Assembly (NCBI RefSeq): GCF_000513135.1 | Contig: NZ_BAUV01000001.1 | Location: 186,001-250,000 of the forward strand | Length of the DNA stretch: 64,000 nt | Source of the DNA: Halalkalibacter akibai JCM 9157 | GTDB lineage: Bacteria > Bacillota > Bacilli > Bacillales > Bacillaceae_D | Reading direction: 5' to 3' | Shown: positions 40,124-46,871 of the stretch, in pieces | Layout of the letters: each line of letters begins with the position of its first letter | How positions within the stretch are numbered: position 1 is the first letter of the stretch | Notes under the pieces: generated by a model | Databases searched by the model: none | What the model saw: the letters and a program-made list of their open reading frames with translations, nothing else | Told to the model about the DNA's origin: nothing | Translations under genes and position numbers: made by a program

Positions 40124-40360
40124 TTAGTCTTGAGATAGTTCATCTAGTAACTGCCGAGAGCGTTTCGCATTTCCTTCCGCAAAATTCACTAATCGGTTTT
40201 TTAAAGTATCGTTATCATGAATTCGCTCAGCAAGAATTAAATATGTTCTCATCATTTCTTCTTCTTGATCAAGACTTGTTTGTAACTGCGCCATCAATTG
40301 ATCTGTCGATAACGTATCTTCCCGGTCACCATCACGGTCATAATCTAAATCGTGGTTCAA
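40124..40360 (-). CDS. Small acidic helical protein (78 aa)
   Basis: A 78-residue protein starting at TTG 40360 after GAGGTGATCC. The N-terminus is Asp/Arg-rich (DLDYDRDGDREDT), then two long helices (LMAQLQTSLDQEEEMMRTYL and LAERIHDNDTLKNRLVNFAE) suggest a coiled-coil or ferritin-like hairpin. No known function. It lies between the EEP gene and a small membrane protein on the same strand. Confidence 0.6.
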   Translation of the reverse strand: MNHDLDYDRDGDREDTLSTDQLMAQLQTSLDQEEEMMRTYLILAERIHDNDTLKNRLVNFAEGNAKRSRQLLDELSQD

Positions 40361-40440
40361 AAAGGATCACCTCAGTTTATAGGTGGCATACCACCGTTTT
40401 TATCAAAAAGGGAGAGAGGTTTTACATCTCTAATTCTTCA

Positions 40441-40620
40441 TCAATTTTCTGAATTAGCTCGATCAGTCATGCGCCAATTAACAAATCCAATGGCTAAGAA
40501 AATGATAAACAGAAAAATATAAACTCTTGTCGACCAATTTCCGATACCGGTAAACGCTAGGAAAAGCCAAAGGAAAGCGGAGATAAAGAAAAGGATGCTA
40601 CCTACTGGGAGTTTTTTCAC
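40441..40620 (-). CDS. Small two-helix membrane protein (59 aa)
   Basis: A 59-codon ORF from GTG 40620, seven bases after the near-perfect Shine-Dalgarno TAGGAGGT. There are two hydrophobic helices (about residues 7-25 and 32-48) with a GNWSTR turn and a polar tail ending NSEN. It probably leads the minus-strand pair with the 78-residue protein. Family not recognised. Confidence 0.65.
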   Translation of the reverse strand: MKKLPVGSILFFISAFLWLFLAFTGIGNWSTRVYIFLFIIFLAIGFVNWRMTDRANSEN

Positions 40621-40771
40621 AAATGTGACCTCCTACAAAAAATTTACTCATTGTTTCACTTTTTAATATGTTAGTAATCCATCTTTATGGTGCTCTAATC
40701 CAATTTAAATATTCAACGAGCAAAAATTTTCCCAATACAAAAAAAATGATTTCTTTGCTATCGTTAAAGTA

Positions 40772-40785
40772 CCAAGAGTTCTTGG
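40772..40785. promoter_or_regulatory. Palindrome in the subtilisin promoter region
   Basis: CCAAGA GT TCTTGG, a perfect 6-2-6 inverted repeat 80 bases before the protease start. It is a candidate operator, possibly for the neighbouring RRNPP-type regulator (inference). Confidence 0.4.
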
Positions 40786-40864
40786 GACGTTAAAAATTAG
40801 GAGGGATTAAAACCACAAGCTACTAAGTTACTTATTAAAAGATAAGAGTAGGAGGAATTTTCTT

Positions 40865-42001
40865 ATGAAAAAATACTTATCCTTGTTTTTTGTCGCGGTA
40901 CTTTTGTTTAGCTTGACTTTTTCAGGTGTTGGTTTTGCACAATCTCCACAAAATGCGAAAGAATATTTAGTGCAGTTTAATGGTTCTGTTAATAAAGGAC
41001 TATTGAAAGCTTTTGGAGTCGATAATCAAGATATTATTTATGAGTATCAATTATTGCCGGTTGTTCACTTAGAACTTACTGAACCACAAGCAAAAGGGCT
41101 TGCTAATAATCCACATATTAAATACTTAGAAGAAAACGCAACAGCTGAATCTTTTGCCGAGAGTGTACCTTGGGGTGTTCCTCATGTACAAGGAACGACT
41201 GCACAGGCAAATGGTTTTACTGGAAGTGGTGTGAAAGTAGCGATCTTAGATACAGGGATTGACCTGAGTCATGAAGATCTCTCTGCAAATGTAAAAGGTG
41301 GTTTCTCCGTTTTCGATGATGCAGCAAACCGAGATCCTTACTATGATGCAAATGGTCATGGTACTCATGTTGCAGGGACGGTTGCAGCTGTTAATAATAA
41401 CTTAGGAGTACTAGGAGTTGCCTATCAAGCTGACCTTTATGCAGTCAAAGTACTTAATAATGATGGCAGTGGTTCTTATGCCGGAATTGCGAGAGGAATT
41501 GAGTGGTCCGTTCAAAATGGAATGGACATTGTTAATATGAGTTTAGGTGGGTCAACGAGTTCGTCAATCTTGAAAGAATGGTCGGATTTAGCTTATGCAC
41601 AAGGGGTATTATTAGTCGCAGCAGCAGGTAATAGCGGAACACGTCCAGGTAGAGGAGATAACGTAGGCTACCCTGCCAAATATGATTCTGTAATTGCAGT
41701 TGCTGCCGTTGATCAAAATAATAATAGAGCTACCTTTTCAAGTACAGGACCTGCTGTGGAAATTTCAGCTCCAGGTGTAAGTATATTAAGTACGATTCCT
41801 AATAATGGATATGCTTCATATAATGGAACGTCAATGGCATCTCCTCATGTAGCTGGTGTAGCTGCGCTTCTATTAGAAAATAATTCGAATTTAACCAATA
41901 CTGAACTTCGAGAGCTACTTCAATCATCAGCGAAGTCACTAGGTACTGCTTCTCAATATGGATATGGCTTAGTTCAAGCAATGGACGCAATTAATCAGTA
42001 G
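40865..42001 (+). CDS. Subtilisin-family extracellular protease
   Basis: A 378-residue prepro-serine protease (S8). Signal peptide about 1-25, inhibitor I9 propeptide about 30-95, mature enzyme from about A98 (AESVPWGVPHVQ). The start of the mature part and the lack of Cys resemble the high-alkaline subtilisins. The catalytic triad is D129 (AILDTGID), H168 (NGHGTHVAG) and S323 (NGTSMASPHVAG), with the oxyanion Asn in AAAGNSG. GAGTAGGAGG precedes the ATG. It is convergent with a peptide-regulator pair that may control it. Confidence 0.94.
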   Translation: MKKYLSLFFVAVLLFSLTFSGVGFAQSPQNAKEYLVQFNGSVNKGLLKAFGVDNQDIIYEYQLLPVVHLELTEPQAKGLANNPHIKYLEENATAESFAESVPWGVPHVQGTTAQANGFTGSGVKVAILDTGIDLSHEDLSANVKGGFSVFDDAANRDPYYDANGHGTHVAGTVAAVNNNLGVLGVAYQADLYAVKVLNNDGSGSYAGIARGIEWSVQNGMDIVNMSLGGSTSSSILKEWSDLAYAQGVLLVAAAGNSGTRPGRGDNVGYPAKYDSVIAVAAVDQNNNRATFSSTGPAVEISAPGVSILSTIPNNGYASYNGTSMASPHVAGVAALLLENNSNLTNTELRELLQSSAKSLGTASQYGYGLVQAMDAINQ

Positions 42002-42005
42002 TAAT

Positions 42006-42046
42006 AAAAAGGTCTGTAGCCGGTAGAATTGGCTACAACCTTTTTT
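42006..42046 (+). terminator. Terminator after subtilisin
   Basis: AAAAAGGTCTGTAGCC / GGCTACAACCTTTTTT with a nine-base loop. Confidence 0.8.
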
Positions 42047-42048
42047 AC

Positions 42049-42099
42049 AGAGACCACTTAAGGAGGTGTTTATTCATCTTATTGAGTGGTCTCTTTTTA
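42049..42099 (+). terminator. Second hairpin, with a Shine-Dalgarno-like loop
   Basis: Perfect 10-bp stem AGAGACCACT / AGTGGTCTCT followed by T5. The 26-base loop contains AAGGAGGTG. No good start codon follows within range, so a backup terminator is likeliest. Confidence 0.65.
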
Positions 42100-42118
42100 A
42101 CAATAGGTGCTGAGTTAT

Positions 42119-42157
42119 CAAAAACCCAGGTAAGAAAAATTTTCTCACCTGGGTTTG
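42119..42157. terminator. Terminator between convergent subtilisin and peptide genes
   Basis: AAACCCAGGT / ACCTGGGTTT with an inner AGAAAA / TTTTCT stem, T-rich in both directions. Confidence 0.82.
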
Positions 42158-42173
42158 TTCATATTATATTTTT

Positions 42174-42311
42174 TTAACTAGGTGGATGAATCGGTTCAGG
42201 TTTCATTGTTTGTTCCATTCCTAAAGATTCACCTGTGACGACTGAACTGGCAAATCCTCCGGATACCGCTATTGTCATGACTAATGATAAAATGAAAAAT
42301 GTTTTTTTCAT
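42174..42311 (-). CDS. Candidate RRNPP signalling-peptide precursor (45 aa)
   Basis: A 45-residue ORF from ATG 42311 with AAAGGAGG eight bases upstream. That site lies within the last codons of the regulator gene, three bases separating regulator stop and peptide start. The product starts MKKTFFILSLVMTIAVSGGF, a clear export signal, and ends with the Pro-rich tail TMKPEPIHPPS. Size, signal, short tail and place directly after an HTH-TPR regulator match NprX, PapR and Phr precursors, whose processed C-terminal or internal peptide re-enters the cell. The mature peptide cannot be fixed from sequence. No homology to a known pheromone is claimed. Confidence 0.72.
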   Translation of the reverse strand: MKKTFFILSLVMTIAVSGGFASSVVTGESLGMEQTMKPEPIHPPS

Positions 42312-42314
42312 TTC

Positions 42315-43562
42315 TTATTCCTCCTTTTTTAATGCAACTATATATTCGTTAAAATAAACATTTGCAAGGTCGATCTCTTTTAACTCTTGGTAATATTGGG
42401 CCAATTCTAGCGCTGTTTTCATTTTTTCTTCCACATGATCGTTTTTCTTTAAAAAGGGAAATAATTGATTTTCGATAAACTGATACATGTCAGTTTTAGA
42501 TTGTAATTGGAGTTCAAACTTCTGAGCTAATAAACGATACTTTTTTAGCTGAGTAGACTGGCTATACTTGATTACTTCATTGATATGCTCACGAATAGAA
42601 GTTGTATCCTTATTTGTTAATAATAAAATTTCGATAATAGCTAGATGACTAAGTATATGGTGCCTAGAGCCTTTTGCAAAGACTTTGATAGCCTGATATA
42701 GAAATGCAAGAGCCCCATTATAGTCTTTTTTCTTAAATAAAAGTAAGCTGTAATTATAAATAATTTGATGATATAAATCGTTTAATTGAAGCAAGCGCGT
42801 GTTACGCAACAAAACCTTATACACTTCGATTCCTTCGTCGTACAAGCCAAGTCTTGCGTAATTAATCCCTAAAATCATTTGCGTGTGCACGGTTCGGATG
42901 TAATTATTTTCTTCTTTGTAATAAATTAAAGCTTGTTTCGCATAGGTAACAGCCTTTTCTGGCTTATTTAATAAACTGAAACATAAACTGATCTGATAAA
43001 ATAAATCGCGAATAATAAATGGATTGTTACTTAAACTCATAGACTTTAATTGGAGGAAATGATCTTTTGCTTCTTGAACTTTATTGTCTGCCAGTAATAA
43101 TAAACCAGCATTAAATGAGTAAAGAAGCTCTTCTAATGGAGTGAAGTTTACACGTAATTTTTCTAACATTTTCTGATGTGCTGTTGCTTTTTTAAAATGG
43201 TTGTTAAATAAAAAGAATCTGATCATATAAGCATGATACAAATTAATTAAATCGGTTCTAGCAAACATTTCTTCAAGCTTCTGTAACTTTTTCCCGAGCA
43301 TATTGATGTTCTCAATATCGTAATAAAGAACAGCTTCCACAAAATGATCTAAATCGGATTTAATTTGAAGATACTGATCAAATTCACTCGAAAGCTCAAC
43401 TCCTAATTTGTCCAAAAGAAGGGTAGCCGTTTCTTCGTTTGCACTGTAAGAGTTATTCTCAATTTTACTTAAATGTGGAATTGAACAAATTCCATCTGCA
43501 AGCTGTGATTGAGTTAAGTTACGTTTAACTCGGTAATACTTAATAACAGTTCCTACTTTCAT
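42315..43562 (-). CDS. RRNPP-type transcriptional regulator (HTH + TPR), NprR/PlcR-like
   Basis: A 415-residue regulator. The N-terminal XRE helix-turn-helix (about residues 1-57, MKVGTVIKYYRVKRNLTQSQ then LADGICSIPHLSKIE) is followed by about 350 residues of helical TPR repeats (for example FLFNNHFKKATAHQKML, YARLGLYDEGIEVYKVLL and FKKKDYNGALAFLYQAIKVF). This is the architecture of peptide-sensing RRNPP regulators. ATG 43562 is chosen by comparison with family N-termini; ATG 43571 is possible. A perfect palindrome TAATAATATTATTA lies in its promoter region. A candidate peptide gene is directly downstream and a protease gene convergent. Targets are inferred, not shown. Confidence 0.85.
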   Translation of the reverse strand: MKVGTVIKYYRVKRNLTQSQLADGICSIPHLSKIENNSYSANEETATLLLDKLGVELSSEFDQYLQIKSDLDHFVEAVLYYDIENINMLGKKLQKLEEMFARTDLINLYHAYMIRFFLFNNHFKKATAHQKMLEKLRVNFTPLEELLYSFNAGLLLLADNKVQEAKDHFLQLKSMSLSNNPFIIRDLFYQISLCFSLLNKPEKAVTYAKQALIYYKEENNYIRTVHTQMILGINYARLGLYDEGIEVYKVLLRNTRLLQLNDLYHQIIYNYSLLLFKKKDYNGALAFLYQAIKVFAKGSRHHILSHLAIIEILLLTNKDTTSIREHINEVIKYSQSTQLKKYRLLAQKFELQLQSKTDMYQFIENQLFPFLKKNDHVEEKMKTALELAQYYQELKEIDLANVYFNEYIVALKKEE

Positions 43563-43679
43563 GAGTACCATCCCATTTGTATAAAGTTGTTTCTCCTAAT
43601 AATATTATTAAACTTTTGAAAATTGACTAAACAGAGAAAGTTTTTGTTGGGAAAAAAAGAGAGGGAATAAATGGAAGAA

Positions 43680-43705
43680 GGTTCTAAAACAAATGTCTTA
43701 GAACC
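43680..43705. terminator. Weak hairpin downstream of DUF2382 gene
   Basis: GGTTCTAA / TTAGAACC with a ten-base loop. It lies 8 bases past the minus-strand stop, with a poor T-run. Confidence 0.4.
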
Positions 43706-43712
43706 AGAAACG

Positions 43713-44234
43713 TTATTTTTCTTCGTGCACATCTGCTTCTCCGTGTATTTCAACACGAGCTTGTTCTTTTTTTATCATTTCTTTTACTTGTTCCATTTCT
43801 TCAATTTGTTGCTTAGTTATCCAAACTTCATTTACTTTAACGGGGTGTTTTGAAATATCGACTTCTTCTTCTTTTAAAGGAATTCGATAAACTTCTTCAT
43901 CACCTGATTCAACTACAAGTTCTTGACGTTTAATCGGTACGGTAAATGTTTTGTTTTCTTCGACTACTTCTTTGTACACTTTAACTTCACCAGTTTGAAC
44001 TCTTACTTTATTAATGTCTAGTTGCTCTTCGCGTAGCTGCATCGTCTGTACTTGTTCCGGTTCTTGTTCTGGAGGAGAGATGGTTTCTTTTACCGAAGCT
44101 GCTCTCATTTCAAATAAATAACCGATAATAAGACCAGCGATGGCTCCAATAATTAGGCTTAAAACGATGGAAACATTAAAAACAAACGCAACAGTGCCGC
44201 CAATAATGGCTCCAATAATCATAAAAATACCCAT
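43713..44234 (-). CDS. DUF2382 (YsnF-like) membrane protein
   Basis: A 173-residue protein with two N-terminal membrane helices rich in Gly (GAIIGGTVAFVFNVSIVLSL then IIGAIAGLIIGYLF) followed by a DUF2382 domain: LREEQLDINKVRVQTGEVKV, PIKRQELVVE, IPLKEEEVDISKHPVKV. The YsnF family is linked to general stress in B. subtilis, though no function is settled. A related, soluble copy lies 200 bases upstream. GGAGGGTCC precedes the ATG. Confidence 0.85.
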   Translation of the reverse strand: MGIFMIIGAIIGGTVAFVFNVSIVLSLIIGAIAGLIIGYLFEMRAASVKETISPPEQEPEQVQTMQLREEQLDINKVRVQTGEVKVYKEVVEENKTFTVPIKRQELVVESGDEEVYRIPLKEEEVDISKHPVKVNEVWITKQQIEEMEQVKEMIKKEQARVEIHGEADVHEEK

Positions 44235-44316
44235 CGGACCCTCCTGAGAATGATTTTTTCTTAATTATATTTTGTCCTGACTTAATGTAATTATAAATGT
44301 CTTTTGTTGAAATCCT

Positions 44317-44385
44317 AGTGAAATGGAGCGGAAGGTACTTGGCTCCTCCCCGCGGAAAGCAAGTACCTGTAGTGCAATGGAACGG
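44317..44385. repeat. Palindromic interspersed repeat, copy 3 (69 bp, internally deleted)
   Basis: AGTGAAATGGAGCGG then GGTACTTG, CTCCTCCCCGCGGAAAG, CAAGTACC, and end CAATGGAACGG. The inner half of the longer copies is missing but both outer arms are kept. Lies between the two DUF2382 genes. Confidence 0.88.
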
Positions 44386-44401
44386 TCTATTTGAGAAGAT
44401 T

Positions 44402-44432
44402 TAAAAAACCTACTTACACATGGTAAGTAGGT
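44402..44432 (-). terminator. Terminator of the soluble DUF2382 gene
   Basis: ACCTACTTAC / GTAAGTAGGT, followed on the minus strand by T6. Confidence 0.82.
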
Positions 44433-44447
44433 AAAGATGAGGATAGA

Positions 44448-44930
44448 TTAGTCTTCTCTAATGATATCTGTGTCACCGTGAGCTTCGATATCTGCTACTT
44501 CTTTATGAAGGACATCACGTACTTGTTCTGTTTCTTGAACGGAACGCTTATGAGCAGATACTTCACCTGTTACAACCGTGTGCTTATCAACATCAATCTT
44601 CTCAGCTGTGACAGGAATACGAATTGTTTCCTCATCTGTGATCGGATCATCTGTTGGTTCATGGTCTACGGCATGTTGCTCGATGACTACTTGATCATGT
44701 GAAACGGGAACATTTACAGCCTGCTCTTCTTCGACGATATCTTTATGAAGAGTAACGTCACCTGTTTCAACACGATGCTTATGAATATCTAATTCTTCTT
44801 CGCGAAGATCTAAATGTGCATTTTCCTCAGCGAATTCAGCATCTGGTACTCGATCTACTTCACGAACAACCTCTTTACGATTTTCTCGGCGAGTTTCTTC
44901 TTCTTCGTTAAACAAATCAAAAAAGCTCAT
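44448..44930 (-). CDS. DUF2382 (YsnF-like) soluble protein
   Basis: A 160-residue, very acidic protein with two DUF2382-type half-repeats: LREEELDIHKHRVETGDVTL and PVTAEKIDVDKHTVVTGEVS, each followed by HK and a valine-rich strand. The N-terminus is MSFFDLFNEEEETRRENRKE, without membrane segments, unlike its neighbour. AGGAGG precedes the ATG. Probably a stress protein by family association; the activity is unknown. Confidence 0.85.
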   Translation of the reverse strand: MSFFDLFNEEEETRRENRKEVVREVDRVPDAEFAEENAHLDLREEELDIHKHRVETGDVTLHKDIVEEEQAVNVPVSHDQVVIEQHAVDHEPTDDPITDEETIRIPVTAEKIDVDKHTVVTGEVSAHKRSVQETEQVRDVLHKEVADIEAHGDTDIIRED

Positions 44931-45139
44931 GAATGAAAACCTCCTAGGAAAATGTGATTGGATCGTTGTACAAATATTATCTTGACCTTTTAATCGAGCT
45001 TCTATGTAATGGAATATAATAACTGCTTTGTCCCGCCTTGTTATTATTAAGTTTGGGAATTAATTGAATAGAATTTTAGCTATTACAAAGTCTGATTTAT
45101 GATACGATATGAAAAGAATACATAAAGGAGTCGGTAGCT

Positions 45140-45628
45140 ATGATTTCATTTGTAGTTGCAATGGATCGGAACCAGGTAATTGGAAAAGATAATCAACTTC
45201 CGTGGCATCTGCCAGCAGACCTTAAGTTTTTTAAAAAGGTCACAACTGGTCACACAATTGTGATGGGAAGAAAAACGTATGAATCAATCGGTCGCCCGTT
45301 ACCTAATCGTCATAACGTCATTTTAACAACGAATGCCAACTATGAAGCAGAAGGTTGTGAAGTGGTCCATCAAGTTGAGGACGTTTTGCAAATGGTGAAT
45401 CAGGACGAAGAGTTTTTTATTATCGGTGGAACCCAAGTGTTTTCTTTATTTTGGGATTATGTTGACCGATTATATGTTACTTTTATTGATCATGAATTTG
45501 AGGGGGATACGTTTTTTCCAAAGATTGAACAAGATCAATGGGATATGGTATCTGCAGAGTTAGGCATGGTCGATGAGAAAAATGTCTATCCTCATGAATT
45601 TCGAATATACGAGAAAAAAGAACAATAG
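45140..45628 (+). CDS. dfrA: Dihydrofolate reductase
   Basis: Reduces dihydrofolate to tetrahydrofolate with NADPH, completing the cycle driven by ThyA. At 162 residues it is normal. The active-site Asp is D27 in LPWHLPADLKFF. Also visible are GRKTYESIGRPLPNRHNVIL (NADPH site) and FFIIGGTQVF. AAAGGAGTCGG precedes the ATG. Unlike many Bacillaceae, it is 15 kb from thyA, not adjacent. Confidence 0.96.
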   Translation: MISFVVAMDRNQVIGKDNQLPWHLPADLKFFKKVTTGHTIVMGRKTYESIGRPLPNRHNVILTTNANYEAEGCEVVHQVEDVLQMVNQDEEFFIIGGTQVFSLFWDYVDRLYVTFIDHEFEGDTFFPKIEQDQWDMVSAELGMVDEKNVYPHEFRIYEKKEQ

Positions 45629-45697
45629 CTTGCTTAAATTTTTTGGTCAAACCATCCCGCTTTCTTGCATATAGTTGTGAGGAAGGGGGATTTCATC

Positions 45698-46468
45698 ATG
45701 AGAGCACCAAAAAAACGCAGACCCCAGTCTCGGAAAGGGCCACTGCCATTTCGGTACGTATTGCTATTATCTTTTCTTATTTTTGTTGTGTTGACTGTAC
45801 AAGGGCTATGGATTATTGAAAAAGGGATTCGACCAACATTAATGCATATTGCGACAACAGAAACACGTGTGATTGCGACAAAAGCTATTAATGATGCTGT
45901 CTCGAAAAAAATTGCGTCAGATCTTGAGCAAGACGACCTTTTTATCGTTCAAACCGATGCTGAGGGTTATATCACGTCCATTCAATTTAACACGCAGATT
46001 TACAACCGAATCCTATCAGAAGCCACAAACCGTGTGCAAAGACATTTAAAAGCGATTGAGCGAGGAGAAGCTTTTGACGTGTCAATTGATGCCGATGCGG
46101 GCGAGACACTGACAACTGATGGCGGGATCATTTATAGTATTCCGTTAGGGCAAGCAACCAATAATGCTTTACTTGCACAATTAGGACCGCAAATTCCTGT
46201 TCGATTCTCCGCGATTGGTGATGTGAAGACAGATTTAAATTTAGATGTTCAAAACACAGGGATTAATAACACGACCTTGTCTGTTAACTTTGATGTCATT
46301 GTAGATGCTAAAATTGTTATTCCATTTGCTACAAACACTGAAGCAATAAAAACAACGGTACCTGTTGGCTTAGTGAACGTTCAAGGACGCGTACCGGAAT
46401 TTTACTCAGAAGGAGGAGGGGGAATGATTCTTCCAGCTGGACCGTCCTCTGGAGGTGGAGGAAATTAA
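45698..46468 (+). CDS. yunB: Sporulation protein YunB
   Basis: A 256-residue protein with one N-terminal membrane helix (about 19-40), basic start MRAPKKRRPQSRKG and a large outside domain: TTETRVIATKAINDAVSKKI, TDAEGYITSIQFNT, IPLGQATNNALL. It ends in a Gly-rich tail. This is the YunB pattern, known as needed for normal sporulation in B. subtilis and made in the mother cell. GAGGAAGGGGG lies before ATG 45698; the upstream start 45665 is rejected. It has moved away from its B. subtilis place beside lytH/lipA. Confidence 0.88.
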   Translation: MRAPKKRRPQSRKGPLPFRYVLLLSFLIFVVLTVQGLWIIEKGIRPTLMHIATTETRVIATKAINDAVSKKIASDLEQDDLFIVQTDAEGYITSIQFNTQIYNRILSEATNRVQRHLKAIERGEAFDVSIDADAGETLTTDGGIIYSIPLGQATNNALLAQLGPQIPVRFSAIGDVKTDLNLDVQNTGINNTTLSVNFDVIVDAKIVIPFATNTEAIKTTVPVGLVNVQGRVPEFYSEGGGGMILPAGPSSGGGGN

Positions 46469-46471
46469 CAA

Positions 46472-46500
46472 TTGTCATTTCAGAGAAAACATGATAAGAT
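46472..46500 (+). promoter_or_regulatory. Promoter for the lysine riboswitch transcript
   Basis: TTGTCA (46472-46477), 17-base spacer, TAAGAT (46495-46500). Confidence 0.6.
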
Positions 46501-46540
46501 CCTATACGACAAATTAAATAGAAGTACCTCATCGTAAAAA

Positions 46541-46700
46541 AATGAGGTAGAGGCGCGACGGCCATTAGTAAATTTCCTGAGGATGACAACGAAGAGGGAA
46601 AAAGAAAGGGAAAGTCGCCGAAGTGAAACCAGAGGTCAGACTGTTTTCGCTGGGTCTGTATTTAATAAGTACAGGACTGTCATAGCTTGGGTTAGCGTTC
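46541..46700 (+). ncRNA. Lysine riboswitch (L box)
   Basis: Shows the L-box conserved blocks in order: GAGGTAGAGGCGCGAC, CATTAGTA, CCTGAGGATGACAACGAAGA, GGGAAAGTCGCCGAAGTG, GTCAGACTG, CGCTGGGTCTGTAT and GTACAGGACTGTCATAGC. A terminator hairpin and a membrane carrier gene follow. In this class lysine favours termination. Boundaries are approximate. Confidence 0.93.
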
Positions 46701-46745
46701 AAGTTATGGAGAACTACCATTCAAATGGGGGAAACACGCGCATTC

Positions 46746-46785
46746 AAGGCGATAGTGGGTAACCATTATCGCCTTTTCGGTGTTT
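46746..46785 (+). terminator. Terminator of the lysine riboswitch
   Basis: AAGGCGATA / TATCGCCTT around a short loop, then TTTTCGGTGTTTTT. Confidence 0.85.
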
Positions 46786-46871
46786 TTAACGATTGAATTG
46801 TAGAATCATTACCCAAAGCCGTTATGTGGAGATTCTATCAATCTATCAAATTTTCTGGGAGGTTTTTTCTT

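Noticed and set aside
42060-42173. Short ORF after the AGGAGGTG in the hairpin loop downstream of subtilisin
   Set aside because: The nearest TTG is too far from the ribosome site, and the frame runs through two terminators.
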